In this document: piece after piece, positions 1-10,445 of the stretch
Layout of the letters: each line of letters opens with the position of its first letter
Numbering within the stretch: position 1 is the stretch's first letter
Notes under the pieces: model-generated
Databases searched by the model: none
What the model was told of the DNA's origin: nothing
Seen by the model: only the letters and a program-made list of their open reading frames with translations
Program-made: the position numbers and the translations under genes
NCBI GenBank assembly: GCA_016792845.1
Contig: JAEUKH010000006.1
Coordinates: forward strand, 15,001 to 62,898
Direction: 5' to 3'
Length of the DNA: 47,898 bases
Source of the DNA: Myxococcales bacterium
Lineage (GTDB): Bacteria > Myxococcota_A > Polyangia > Polyangiales > Ga0077539

Positions 1-2352
<2,352 letters not shown>

Positions 2353-2465
2353 CTCTCCAAGCGCATTCACGCTTCGTGAGCAATCCAGTGCCGAAAAAGA
2401 CAGTCATTGACTGCCTCGCATTATGAAGTCAAAGTCAGGATTGGATGCATCCATGCATCTCAAGT

Positions 2466-2585
2466 TCCTCGGTGACGATACCGGAAGGGTCCTACCCGAT
2501 CCCATCCCGAACTCGGTCGTCAAGCCTTCCAGGGTCGATGGTACTGCACTGGTGACAGTGTGGGAGAGTAGAACGTCGCCGGGGT
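2466..2585 (+). rRNA. rrf: 5S ribosomal RNA
   Basis: 5S rRNA located about 113 nt after the 23S 3' end, as in a standard rrs-rrl-rrf operon. The terminal helix is directly visible: CCTCGGTGAC (2467-2476) pairs over ten positions, counting G-U pairs, with GTCGCCGGGG (2575-2584). The conserved CCCGATCCCATCCCGAACTC block of loops B/C lies at about 2495-2514. The length of roughly 119 nt is normal. The 23S-5S spacer (2353-2465) holds no tRNA that I can fold. Confidence 0.95.
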
Positions 2586-2596
2586 TTTTCTTCAGT

Positions 2597-2634
2597 CCAA
2601 TGGCTCATTCACAGCAATGTGGGTGGGCCATTGG
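2597..2634 (+). terminator. Stem-loop downstream of 5S rRNA, probable rRNA operon terminator
   Basis: CCAATGGCTCA (2597-2607) pairs over 11 positions, including one G-U, with TGGGCCATTGG (2624-2634). The stem lies 12 nt after the 5S 3' end. Only a short CGTTTG follows, so there is no classic U-tract on this side; a TTTTTCTT run sits before the stem at 2585-2592. The role in termination or 3' processing is inferred. Confidence 0.5.
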
Positions 2635-2645
2635 CGTTTGGGCCG

Positions 2646-2690
2646 CGTCGGCCGTTGCCCGTCGGCCGCCCGTCGGCCGCCCGTCGGCCG
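2646..2690. repeat. Short GC-rich tandem repeat, 11-bp period
   Basis: CGTCGGCCGCC occurs at 2660-2670 and 2671-2681, followed by CGTCGGCCG at 2682-2690; another CGTCGGCCG lies at 2646-2654. Similar CCGTCGCCCGT-type runs recur at about 2730-2800 and 2975-3010. This is low-complexity intergenic DNA; open frames crossing it on both strands are not credible genes. Confidence 0.7.
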
Positions 2691-2692
2691 TT

Positions 2693-2838
2693 GGGGTAGG
2701 AACGACCCTTGTGGTCGCCCGCCGCCTGCCGTCCGTCGCCCGTTGGGGTGGGGGCGACCCTTGTGGTCGCCCGTCGCCTGCCGTCCGTCGCCCGTCGCCT
2801 GCCGCGCGATGGGGTGGGGGCGACCCTTGTGGTCGCCC
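2693..2838. repeat. Three direct copies of a 28-bp hairpin element
   Basis: Copies at 2693-2720, 2745-2772 and 2811-2838 each consist of GGGGT(A/G)GG followed by a CGACCcttgtGGTCG hairpin and a trailing CCC. The second and third copies agree at all 28 positions; the first differs at three purine positions just before the hairpin. Start-to-start distances are 52 and 66 bp, and the DNA between them is CCGTCGCC-type simple repeat. The stem is 5-6 bp with a CTTGT loop. No repeat-spacer regularity of a CRISPR array is present, since the spacers are themselves repetitive. Confidence 0.8.
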
Positions 2839-2891
2839 GCCGCCTGCCGCCCGCACGCGGGTCGACGTTTTCGACGATTGTTGACGTGTTC

Positions 2892-2917
2892 GGGCAGGCA
2901 CAAGGCCTGCCCCTACC
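2892..2917 (-). repeat. Variant hairpin element in opposite orientation
   Basis: Read on the minus strand, this is GGTAGGGGCAGG followed by CCTTGTG and CCTGCCC. It has the same architecture as the three upstream copies (a GGTRGGGG lead, a GC palindrome around CCTTGTG, and a trailing CCC), but the palindrome arms have changed from GCGACC to GGCAGG. The arms differ in a compensatory way, so the hairpin is conserved although the sequence is not. The rest of the interval up to the next gene at 3148 is GC-rich low-complexity DNA in which I see no gene or clear promoter. Confidence 0.65.
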
Positions 2918-3147
2918 GCATCGCGATGCGAAAACATCTCGGTCGCTTGGACGTCGCGGTTGTCCTGTGCCCGCCGCCCGTCGCCCGTCGCACCGTCGTC
3001 TGTCGCCCCGCTGGGTCGTACTGGCGCCCGCGGCGCGCTGCGGGGCCGGTCATCGCCTCGGCCGTCGTTCGCGGGTTGCTTGGGCCCTTGTGAGGCCCGG
3101 GCGACTCGACGTAGAGACGGGCTTCGACGGTGTGAGGAGGCTGGCAG

Positions 3148-4812
3148 TTGGCGATCTACGGCATTGATCTCGGCACGACATTCTCGTCAGCGGCCTTTGT
3201 GCGACATGGCGTCTCTGAGGTCGTCGCGCTCGAAGCGGGGCGCCCCGTGCTGCCCTCTCCGGTGTTGTTTGATGGGTCGAACGGGGGGCTTCAGGTGGTC
3301 GTGGGCTCACCGGCCTTGCGTCGGTACCGCGCGCTGGTCGGCGAGGCCGAGCGGGCGCCGCACGATGTCGTGCTCGTGCGTGGTTCGAAGAACAACATCG
3401 GCCACGCCGAGCAGAGCCTCGCGGGGCCGCCTTGGCGCCTCGGCGAGCGAGAGGTGACGCCCACCGACGTCGCCGCGATCTTGTTGCGGAGCGTCGGCGA
3501 CATGATCCGCGCGCGGCCAGGGCTCCCGCCGATCGACGGCGTCGTGGTGACGCACCCGCAGCGGTTCCGCAATCGAGAGAAGCTCGCCACCGCGCAGGCG
3601 GCGCAGCTCGCGGGGCTCCCGCTGGTCGGAATGCTCACCGAACCCGACGCCGCCGCGTGGGCCTACGGGCTTCATTCCAACCGCGTGAGCGACGCCTCGG
3701 CCTCGGGTCAATTCATGGTCTTCGACTTCGGCGGCGGCACCCTCGACGTCACCCTGATGCGCCGCGACGCCGACCGCGGTGATGGGCGTCGGCGGGTTCA
3801 GGCCATCGACTCGTACGGCGTGCAGTTGGGGGGCCTCGCCATCGACCGCACCATCCGAGATCAGCTCGTCGCGCAGTACGCGAGCGTGACGGGTGACCGC
3901 GGATTCAACCTCGCCGCGGTGAACGAGGCGACCGCTGAGCGGCTCCTCGAATTGGCCGAGTGGTTCAAGATCGCGCTCAACACCGACGCCGGCGCAGACC
4001 CGCAGCCGCTCTCTCGGGTGCGAAAGAAGTCATTCACACCCGTCTTCGATGCGTCCGCCGAGGGCGAGACGGTGACCCTTGAGGTGACCCTCGGCGACCT
4101 CTCGCGCTGGCTCTCGGGCGAGCTCGATCGCGCCATCGGTTGCGCCGAAGAGGCCCTCAAACGCGCCTCTCTGCGGTGGAGCGACATCGATGAGGTGCTC
4201 CTGACCGGCGGGAGCTCGCTCCTCTGGCCATTGCAGCAACGCATGCGCGAACGGTGTCAACGCGTTCGCTTGTTTGATGACCCGCGACACCCGTTGAACC
4301 CGTTGACCATCGTGGCGAGCGGCGCCGCGCTCTACGGCGCCTCGCTCGAAACACCCTCGGCCAGCGCGGTCTCGGTGCAGGGGGTGGTGCCCGATGCCTT
4401 CTCGGTTCGCGCCTTCGAGCCCGACGCGTCGGCGCCCGGGGGGCGTCGCGCGGTGCTCGTCGCCCTGGTCAAAGCGGGCACCCCAACGCCCTTCGTCGGG
4501 CACGCGGCCTTTACCTGGAGGGGCCACGGGCTCACGCTCCCCGTCGAGATCTTCGAAGGCCGCGACAGCCGCGAGGCGACTTCGATCGGGGTCTATCAGC
4601 TCTCGTTCGATCGGCCCATCGCCGATGGCGCGAGGGTCGACGTGCGGCTCGACGTGCGCGCGAACGGCGCGCTGCGCGTCTCAGTCGAAGACCGTCAGAG
4701 CGGCACGCTCCGAGAGGCGCAGCTCGACGACGCGCCGGGGCTCTACGCCGACACGGTCATGCGCGAAAAGTCGGCCTGGCTTCAATCGCTCTCCCCGCAG
4801 TGGGAGGGCTGA
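3148..4812 (+). CDS. Hsp70/DnaK-family protein, short form
   Basis: A 554-aa Hsp70-family ATPase. Phosphate-1 motif GIDLGTTFSS is at residues 5-14, phosphate-2 motif DFGGGTLDVT at 193-202, and the adenosine motif TGGSSLLWPL at 353-362. The ATPase domain ends near 400. A beta-sandwich-like region of about 120 residues (405-520) follows, but the C-terminal alpha-helical lid of full-length DnaK (about 640 aa) is missing, so this is probably a specialised paralog and not the housekeeping chaperone. The start is a TTG at 3148, chosen because GAGGAGG lies 8 nt upstream and the protein then begins directly at strand 1. No grpE or dnaJ is adjacent. It stands alone, with 81 bp to the next gene. The client is unknown. 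Confidence 0.85.
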   Translation: MAIYGIDLGTTFSSAAFVRHGVSEVVALEAGRPVLPSPVLFDGSNGGLQVVVGSPALRRYRALVGEAERAPHDVVLVRGSKNNIGHAEQSLAGPPWRLGEREVTPTDVAAILLRSVGDMIRARPGLPPIDGVVVTHPQRFRNREKLATAQAAQLAGLPLVGMLTEPDAAAWAYGLHSNRVSDASASGQFMVFDFGGGTLDVTLMRRDADRGDGRRRVQAIDSYGVQLGGLAIDRTIRDQLVAQYASVTGDRGFNLAAVNEATAERLLELAEWFKIALNTDAGADPQPLSRVRKKSFTPVFDASAEGETVTLEVTLGDLSRWLSGELDRAIGCAEEALKRASLRWSDIDEVLLTGGSSLLWPLQQRMRERCQRVRLFDDPRHPLNPLTIVASGAALYGASLETPSASAVSVQGVVPDAFSVRAFEPDASAPGGRRAVLVALVKAGTPTPFVGHAAFTWRGHGLTLPVEIFEGRDSREATSIGVYQLSFDRPIADGARVDVRLDVRANGALRVSVEDRQSGTLREAQLDDAPGLYADTVMREKSAWLQSLSPQWEG

Positions 4813-4893
4813 CAGAGAATGTCATCGCGGGGGCTTGCCAGGGGGTGCGACGCGATGCACCCTGCGGCGGTTCTTTGAGCGCGAGGTGCTGAG

Positions 4894-5736
4894 ATGCCTG
4901 AGTTTGCAGAGGTTCACGAGCAGGTCCGTTGGCTCCGTTCGAAGGTGGGGGCCTTCAAGATCGCGAAGCACGGGTTCACCGGCGGTCACTTCCCTCAATG
5001 GAAGGATGATCCGGCCAAGAAGCAGAAGGTCGCATCGTTCTTCGATGGGGCCGAGCTCTTGTCGATCTCACAGCGCGGCAAGCACATCGTGATGGCGTTG
5101 AGCACGGGCACGCTCACCGCCCATTTGATGTTCTCGGGTCGAATGACCCTGCTCGGTGACGACTACGTTTCAAACTACAAGCACCATCGTTTACCGCCTG
5201 ATCCCAAGGCGAACTCGTTCTGGATCGAATCGACCGACGGGCTCCGCCTCGCGTTGAACGACCCGGAGTACCGAGCCCGCGCCTCGGCGCACCCCGGCCT
5301 CACCGCGGGGCAGTGCGAAGACCTCACCTCGCTCGGCCCTGAGATCCTGGTCACCTCGCTCACCGACGCCGCGTTTCAGACGCCTTGGTCTGCCGCGCAG
5401 CTCATCACCGCTGCGAGCGCATCGCGCACCGCCATCAAGGTGTTCTTGCTCGAACAAGAGCGTCAAGCGGGCATCGGCAACATGTACGCGTGTGAGGGCC
5501 TCTATCGGGCGAAGATCGCCCCGCATCGGCCCGCGAAGTCGCTCTCTGCCGCCGAACTCAGCGCGCTCTACAACGCAATCGTGGCCGTCGTGGGCGAGGC
5601 GATCGCTTCGCAGCTCGATTATGAGCGCGTGCTGGCGATCTATCGCAAGAGCCACGACCCCGCCGGGCACGAGGTGAAGGTCGACAAGATCGGCGGGCGC
5701 GACACGTACTGGGTGCCCGCAGTGCAACGGGTGTGA
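4894..5736 (+). CDS. Formamidopyrimidine-DNA glycosylase (Fpg/Nei family) with zinc-less finger
   Basis: A 280-aa Fpg/Nei base-excision glycosylase/AP lyase. The mature N-terminus would be Pro2-Glu3 (MPEFAEV), the catalytic nucleophile and acid of the family. The beta-hairpin lysine is K63 in QRGKHIV. The helix-two-turn-helix motif includes GIGNMYACE at 193-201. At the C-terminus, where Fpg carries a CX2C...CX2C zinc finger, the aligned segment 249-280 has no cysteine (TYWVPAVQRV replaces the usual TYYCPRCQR), yet the GGR arginine (R269) is kept. This is the pattern of a zinc-less finger as in NEIL1-type enzymes. Substrate preference (8-oxoguanine or oxidised pyrimidines) cannot be told by eye. 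Full family length. Confidence 0.9.
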   Translation: MPEFAEVHEQVRWLRSKVGAFKIAKHGFTGGHFPQWKDDPAKKQKVASFFDGAELLSISQRGKHIVMALSTGTLTAHLMFSGRMTLLGDDYVSNYKHHRLPPDPKANSFWIESTDGLRLALNDPEYRARASAHPGLTAGQCEDLTSLGPEILVTSLTDAAFQTPWSAAQLITAASASRTAIKVFLLEQERQAGIGNMYACEGLYRAKIAPHRPAKSLSAAELSALYNAIVAVVGEAIASQLDYERVLAIYRKSHDPAGHEVKVDKIGGRDTYWVPAVQRV

Positions 5737-5781
5737 GGGCGCCTGCGCTGTGCGTACCCGAACACCGAAGAGGGGCAAGGA

Positions 5782-7587
5782 ATGCGGAACTGCAATGGCC
5801 AGTGGCTTACCTATTTTGTGCTTGCGACGCTGACGGGTTGCCTCCCCGAAATTCGGCAGGAGACGCGTGACGCGGCGAGCGAGCAGGCGTCAGATTCCAC
5901 CATCGCCGTCGATGATCTCGCTTCCCCTGCTGCTGACATTCCAGACGTTCAGCAGAGCGATGAACCTCAGGTTGTGCTAAGTCCGGACGCCGCGATCCGC
6001 GATGAGATGGTGTGTGTCATGCCTCAGGCTGACTGCGATTTGAGCGTGACAAACGGCTGCGAGACAAATCTAGACACAAACTCAGCCCACTGCGGGCGTT
6101 GTTCGAACGCGTGCCCGGTCAATCAGGGGGCCGTTGCGGTCTGCATCAGCGGGCGATGTGAGATGCGCTGCGCCGCGGGCCTTCGAAGTTCTCAGGGAGG
6201 CTGTGAGCCTGTTCCTCCGCCGGTCAAGGTGGGGCCGATTGCGTGCTCCCTGTGGACGGGCCGCCGCCCGGTGTTTCGATGGCGTCCGATCGACTTCAGT
6301 GCGACACAAATTGAACTCTGTCGTGATCCTCTGTGCCAAGACGTTCTCCAGCGAGAAGTCGTTGAAGGGAATCAATGGCAGCCCAGCGCCCTTCTTCCGG
6401 CCGGAGTCATCTGGTGGAGGGTGCGGTCTGTCGTGAATGGGGGGCCGTCGCCGCTCTCGTCTTCCACGTGGCAACTGCACCTGCCTCGACAGGCGCGTAG
6501 CGACGGCGTTCGGTGGGACGGCGTCGTTGACCTAAACGGCGATGGATTCCGCGACCTCATTGTCTTAGGTAACACGACCTCACCGATGCTGGTTTTCTGG
6601 GGGCGCCGAGACGGGCTGTCGATGGAGTCTGTCGCCCGGCTCATGTCTCCTGTTGATGACCGGGCCTCTTCGGTTTCGAACGCGGCAGACTTTGACCTCG
6701 ACGGCATCTGCGACATCGTCGTCGGAAGAGCGAACACCTCAAGTACGATGCTCGTGAACGGTCGACGAGACAATGCGTCGCTCTCCGCTACCCCGTTGTT
6801 CACTGCCGACGGGTCTGGAAGGGCCATTTTCGGCGGCGGTGATCTTGATGGTGATGGTCAGTCGGATGTCGCCATCGTCTCAGAGACGGCAACGGCACCC
6901 TTTGTTCAGTTCGCTACAGCGTATCTGTCATCGTCGGCGAGCGTTACTTCGGATCGCAGTCGCCCCCTCTTCGGTGACCTCACGACTCGCGAGATCGTGA
7001 CGACTTCACTCGACCGAGACCACCTCGACGATTTGGTGGCCATTGTTCGAAACAGCGGCACGTCGCGCGTGGAGGCGTACATGGGGCATGGAGACTTCCG
7101 AAACTCAGCCCCGCCACGGGTCATCGAGGGCATTCGCGAGCCGGTGTGGTTGCGCGCTGTGGGTGACGTTGACGCCGACGGGCTGCCTGAGCTCTGGGTG
7201 AGCCACAACAGCGGTGGGACGCTCTATCAGGGCAGCGGCTATCGAAATCTGTTCTCGACATCTGGGCCGGCCGTGTTGTCGGTTTGCGGCGCCGATTTTG
7301 ACGGTGACGGCTTCAGCGACTTTGGCATCAGTCGTCAAGATGGTTTGGATGTTGAGATTTATGCAGGTGCAGTCCCAACGTTGCCGCTCGCTCCGACCAC
7401 GCGCTTGATGCCGAACTCGGGCGGCGGCCTCGGCGGCCTAGTTTGCGCAGACTTCAATGCCGACGGCTTCGGCGACCTTGCGTCGATGCGCACGAACGGT
7501 GTCATTGCTGTCTGGTACGGGAGCGCAACAGGGTTGAGCGTGAATCCGACCCAAAGGTTCTCGGTGATGGGGACAGACCTGCGATGA
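5782..7587 (+). CDS. FG-GAP/VCBS repeat lipoprotein with Cys-rich module
   Basis: A 601-aa predicted outer-surface lipoprotein. The signal peptide ends in the lipobox LTGC (Cys20). A Cys-rich module at about 75-130 has the GCETNLDTNSAHCGRCSNAC pattern common in myxobacterial surface proteins. From about residue 245 there are seven FG-GAP-like Ca-binding repeats of the D-x-D/N-x-DG type, starting near residues 246, 303, 352, 408, 460, 503 and 556; these should fold as a beta-propeller. The start is the ATG at 5782 behind AGGGGCAAGG. Codon third positions look clearly less GC-rich than in neighbouring genes, and the gene sits between unrelated units, so recent acquisition or weak codon selection is possible. 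The ligand is unknown. Confidence 0.85.
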   Translation: MRNCNGQWLTYFVLATLTGCLPEIRQETRDAASEQASDSTIAVDDLASPAADIPDVQQSDEPQVVLSPDAAIRDEMVCVMPQADCDLSVTNGCETNLDTNSAHCGRCSNACPVNQGAVAVCISGRCEMRCAAGLRSSQGGCEPVPPPVKVGPIACSLWTGRRPVFRWRPIDFSATQIELCRDPLCQDVLQREVVEGNQWQPSALLPAGVIWWRVRSVVNGGPSPLSSSTWQLHLPRQARSDGVRWDGVVDLNGDGFRDLIVLGNTTSPMLVFWGRRDGLSMESVARLMSPVDDRASSVSNAADFDLDGICDIVVGRANTSSTMLVNGRRDNASLSATPLFTADGSGRAIFGGGDLDGDGQSDVAIVSETATAPFVQFATAYLSSSASVTSDRSRPLFGDLTTREIVTTSLDRDHLDDLVAIVRNSGTSRVEAYMGHGDFRNSAPPRVIEGIREPVWLRAVGDVDADGLPELWVSHNSGGTLYQGSGYRNLFSTSGPAVLSVCGADFDGDGFSDFGISRQDGLDVEIYAGAVPTLPLAPTTRLMPNSGGGLGGLVCADFNADGFGDLASMRTNGVIAVWYGSATGLSVNPTQRFSVMGTDLR

Positions 7588-7616
7588 GGGGCGGATGCAG
7601 TGTATGAATCGCTGAA

Positions 7617-7639
7617 GCCGCGAGCCTGAGGCCCGCGGC
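7617..7639. terminator. Hairpin between convergent genes
   Basis: GCCGCGAGCC (7617-7626) pairs with GGCCCGCGGC (7630-7639) with one A-C mismatch and a 3-nt loop, between the stop of the FG-GAP lipoprotein gene and the stop of preA on the other strand. There is no T-tract on either side, so it may act as an RNA 3' end or a Rho-assisted barrier. The assignment is inferred. Confidence 0.35.
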
Positions 7640-7649
7640 GCGGCGGGCG

Positions 7650-9005
7650 TCACTCGGCGTCGAAGATGCCGCCGGGCACGTGGTCGCGCCCTGTGGCCAT
7701 GCGGTCTTGCCAGGTGTCGACCCCGGCGGGGTTGGGCACCTCTTGCATGGTGATGCAGCCGTCGACCGGGCACACCAGCGCGCAGAGGTTGCAGCCCACG
7801 CACTCAGGCTCGTCGATCCACGGTACGCGGTCGCCTGCGAGCTTGCCCAGGGGCAGGGGCTTGGGCGCCTCGGCCACGCCGGGGTGGTGCGCGTGCGGGG
7901 GGCGCGGCTGGTCTGCGGGGCCCGAGAAGATACACTGATGGGCGCCGTCTTGGCAGGCCGCGACGCACTTCTGACACCCGATGCAGAGGTCTGCGTTGAT
8001 GTTGGCGACGACCTTGTAGTTGAGGTCGAGCTCACCCCATTCGCGGAAGCCGCCCACCGCGGAGCCGCGAAACTGATCGAGCGTCAGCTTCTGGCTGTCG
8101 AGATAGTCTGAGAGACCCTCGATCATGTCTTCAACAATGCGAAACCCATGATGCATCACCGCCGTGCACACCTGGACGCTCACCGAGCCCAGCGCAATAA
8201 ACTCGGCCGCGTCACGCCAGTTTGAGACGCCGCCGATGCCCGAGATCGGCAGGTGCCGCGTCTCGGGGTCGCGCGCCAGGGTGCCCACCATGTGAAGCGC
8301 GATGGGCCGCACCGCGGGGCCGCAATAGCCGCCGTTGGTGCTGCCTTCGCCCACTCGGGGGAGCGGCACCCGACGGTCGAGGTCGACGCCCATGATCGAC
8401 TTGATGGTGTTGATGAGCGAGAGCCCGTCGGCCCCGCCGCGCACCGCGGCCACGCCGGGTTCGAGGATGTCACCGATGTTCGGGGTGAGCTTCACCAGCA
8501 CGGGGGTCTTCGCGTATTCCTTGACCCAGCGGGTGATCTCTTCGAGCACCTTGGGCTCCTGACCCACCGCCGAGCCCATGCCGCGCTCGCACATGCCGTG
8601 CGGGCAGCCGAAATTGAGCTCGAGGCCGTCGCAGCCGGTGTCTTCGGCGCGCTTGATGATCTCTTGCCACTCGCGCTTCGACTCGACCATCAATGAGACG
8701 ATCACAGCGTGATTGGGGTAGCGCTTCTTGACCTCAGCGATCTCTTTCAAGTTCACTGAGAGCGGGCGGTCTGAGATGAGCTCGATGTTGTTGAAGCCCA
8801 TCACCTTGCGGCCGCCGTACTCGATGGCGCCGAAGCGCGATGAGACGTTGACGATGGGGTTGCCGAGGGTCTTCCACACGGCGCCGCCCCAGCCGGCGTC
8901 GAAGGCGCGCATCACCTGGTCGCCGGTGTTGGCGGGGGGCGCAGAGGCGAGCCAGAACGGGTTCGGGCTCTTGATACCGCACATGTTGATCGAGAGGTCT
9001 GCCAC
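7650..9005 (-). CDS. preA: NAD-dependent dihydropyrimidine dehydrogenase, subunit PreA
   Basis: A 451-aa catalytic subunit of dihydropyrimidine dehydrogenase (uracil/thymine to 5,6-dihydro derivatives; reductive pyrimidine catabolism). Residues 1-330 form a dihydroorotate-dehydrogenase-like FMN TIM barrel (NPFWLASAPPANTG near the N-terminus; GLELNFGCPHGMCERGMG containing the active-site Cys loop). The C-terminus carries two ferredoxin-like [4Fe-4S] motifs, CIGCQKCVAAC and CVGCNLCALVCP, both complete. It lies 12 bp downstream of preT in the same operon, matching the known PreT-PreA partnership. The alternative, a class 1B dihydroorotate dehydrogenase, is unlikely given the Fe-S tail and context. 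Confidence 0.92.
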   Translation of the reverse strand: MADLSINMCGIKSPNPFWLASAPPANTGDQVMRAFDAGWGGAVWKTLGNPIVNVSSRFGAIEYGGRKVMGFNNIELISDRPLSVNLKEIAEVKKRYPNHAVIVSLMVESKREWQEIIKRAEDTGCDGLELNFGCPHGMCERGMGSAVGQEPKVLEEITRWVKEYAKTPVLVKLTPNIGDILEPGVAAVRGGADGLSLINTIKSIMGVDLDRRVPLPRVGEGSTNGGYCGPAVRPIALHMVGTLARDPETRHLPISGIGGVSNWRDAAEFIALGSVSVQVCTAVMHHGFRIVEDMIEGLSDYLDSQKLTLDQFRGSAVGGFREWGELDLNYKVVANINADLCIGCQKCVAACQDGAHQCIFSGPADQPRPPHAHHPGVAEAPKPLPLGKLAGDRVPWIDEPECVGCNLCALVCPVDGCITMQEVPNPAGVDTWQDRMATGRDHVPGGIFDAE

Positions 9006-9017
9006 GGTGTCTTCTCC

Positions 9018-10340
9018 TCAGGCCGCGAACCAGCGTTGAATCATGGCCCTCGCGGCGTCGCGCCCGTCGGCGACGGCGTTGACCACCTCTTTGCCGCCAT
9101 TGATGCAATCGCCCCCGGCGTACACCTTCGGGTTGCTCGTCTGGCGTGTCTTCGCGTCGGCGACGACGCACCCCTTCTGGTCAAGCGCGATGCCGCCGAA
9201 CGCGTCGGTGAGCCCCTTGATCTTCTCTTGACCGATGGCCAGCACCACCAGCTCTGTCGAGAGGGTCTCTTCGCCGCCCTGCTGCGTGTCTCTCAATCGA
9301 AGCCCCGACACGCCCCCTGCGGCGTCTCGCAGGACGGCGACGGGTTGGCGCCATCCGACGAGGCGGATGCCTTCTTTGCGCGCGAGATCCATCTCGTGCT
9401 TGTACCCTGACATGTGCTCCGCGCCGCGGCGGTAGACCATCACCACCTCGGCGACGCCGAGCTGCGCGAGCTCTCGGGCGATGTCGATGGCGGTGTTGCC
9501 GCCGCCCACCACCGTGGCCCGTTTCACCGCCGGAAGCTTGAAGCTCGCGTCGTTCTTGATCTTTTCAATCAACGCGGTGGCGCCCCAAACGCCGGGGCCC
9601 GCTTCGTCTGCGATGGAGAGCCGCGCGTCGGCGCCGAGGCCCATTCCGAGAAAGACCGCGTCGTGGTCATTCAAGAGTGACGACGCGCTCAGGTCGCGAC
9701 CCACCTCGACGCCGGTCTTGAGCGTGACCCCGAGGCTCTGCACATAGGCCACTTCGCGCAGCGAATCTTCGCTGTGGAGCTTGTAGGGCGCCACGCCGGT
9801 GGTGTTGAGCCCGCCGGGCAGCGCGCCGCGCTCATAGATGACGGCCTCGTGGCCTTCGAGGGCGAGGTAGGCCGCGCAGGCCAGCGACGCGGGCCCCGCC
9901 CCCACGAGGGCCACCTTGCGGCGCCCCTCGGTGGGTGTCTTCGGGCGGAGCACGGCCTGACCCGTGAGGGCCTCGTGTTCGAGCAGCGACTCGGTGGCGT
10001 AGCGCTGGAGCCTGCCGATGGCGATGGGGGTCTTGTGCCATTCGTTGTAGACGCACGCGCCCACGCAGAGCACCTCGACGGGGCAGACCCGGGCGCAGGT
10101 GTATCCGAGGATGTTCTGCGCGAGGATCGTGCGCGCCGCCCCGAGGGTGTTGCCCGAAGCGATCTTGTGGATGAACTCTGGGATGTTGATCTCGGTGGGG
10201 CACTTTTCAATGCAAGGTGCGTCGTGACAATACAAACAGCGCTCGGCTTCGGCCCGCGCCTCGGCCGAGGTGTATTTCGGCTTGGCGTCAGGGAGCCTGA
10301 CCTCGAGACGCTCGGCGGGCAGCGAATAGGGAGTGTCCAT
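9018..10340 (-). CDS. preT: NAD-dependent dihydropyrimidine dehydrogenase, subunit PreT
   Basis: A 440-aa electron-input subunit related to the glutamate synthase small subunit. The N-terminus has two Fe-S cluster motifs (CLYCHDAPCIEKCP, then CARVCPVEVLCVGAC). A first Rossmann fold for FAD follows (VALVGAGPASLACAAYLA), then a second for NAD(P)H (ATVVGGGNTAIDIAREL), and a C-terminal FAD-closing segment YAGGDCINGG. It passes electrons from NAD(P)H to PreA. The start is the ATG at 10340, 105 bp downstream of the amidohydrolase gene and 12 bp upstream of preA. Without preA beside it, it would be called a generic FAD-dependent oxidoreductase; the pair makes PreT the best call. Confidence 0.9.
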   Translation of the reverse strand: MDTPYSLPAERLEVRLPDAKPKYTSAEARAEAERCLYCHDAPCIEKCPTEINIPEFIHKIASGNTLGAARTILAQNILGYTCARVCPVEVLCVGACVYNEWHKTPIAIGRLQRYATESLLEHEALTGQAVLRPKTPTEGRRKVALVGAGPASLACAAYLALEGHEAVIYERGALPGGLNTTGVAPYKLHSEDSLREVAYVQSLGVTLKTGVEVGRDLSASSLLNDHDAVFLGMGLGADARLSIADEAGPGVWGATALIEKIKNDASFKLPAVKRATVVGGGNTAIDIARELAQLGVAEVVMVYRRGAEHMSGYKHEMDLARKEGIRLVGWRQPVAVLRDAAGGVSGLRLRDTQQGGEETLSTELVVLAIGQEKIKGLTDAFGGIALDQKGCVVADAKTRQTSNPKVYAGGDCINGGKEVVNAVADGRDAARAMIQRWFAA

Positions 10341-10445
10341 CTGGGTGCTCGGTGAGGGGTGCGTTGAGGGTGGGTTGCAGCGGAGTTGTTCTCAATTGAG
10401 TGAGGGGGCGCGGCGTGGGGCGCTCAAGGCCCGACGCGTCGCCGC

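Noticed and set aside
2353..2465. tRNA gene in the 23S-5S spacer
   Set aside because: No cloverleaf or TTCGA-type T-loop could be built.
2693..2838. CRISPR-like spacing of three repeats
   Set aside because: Only three copies, unequal distances, and the 'spacers' are themselves simple repeats; no cas gene is present.
2423..3457. Overlapping open frames on both strands rich in Arg, Pro and Ala
   Set aside because: They are produced by the 5S gene and by GC-rich tandem and hairpin repeats; the strands give equally long frames and none has a plausible start context.
5191..5778. A 195-codon minus-strand frame opposite the glycosylase gene
   Set aside because: Antisense shadow; the plus strand carries all Fpg motifs in order.
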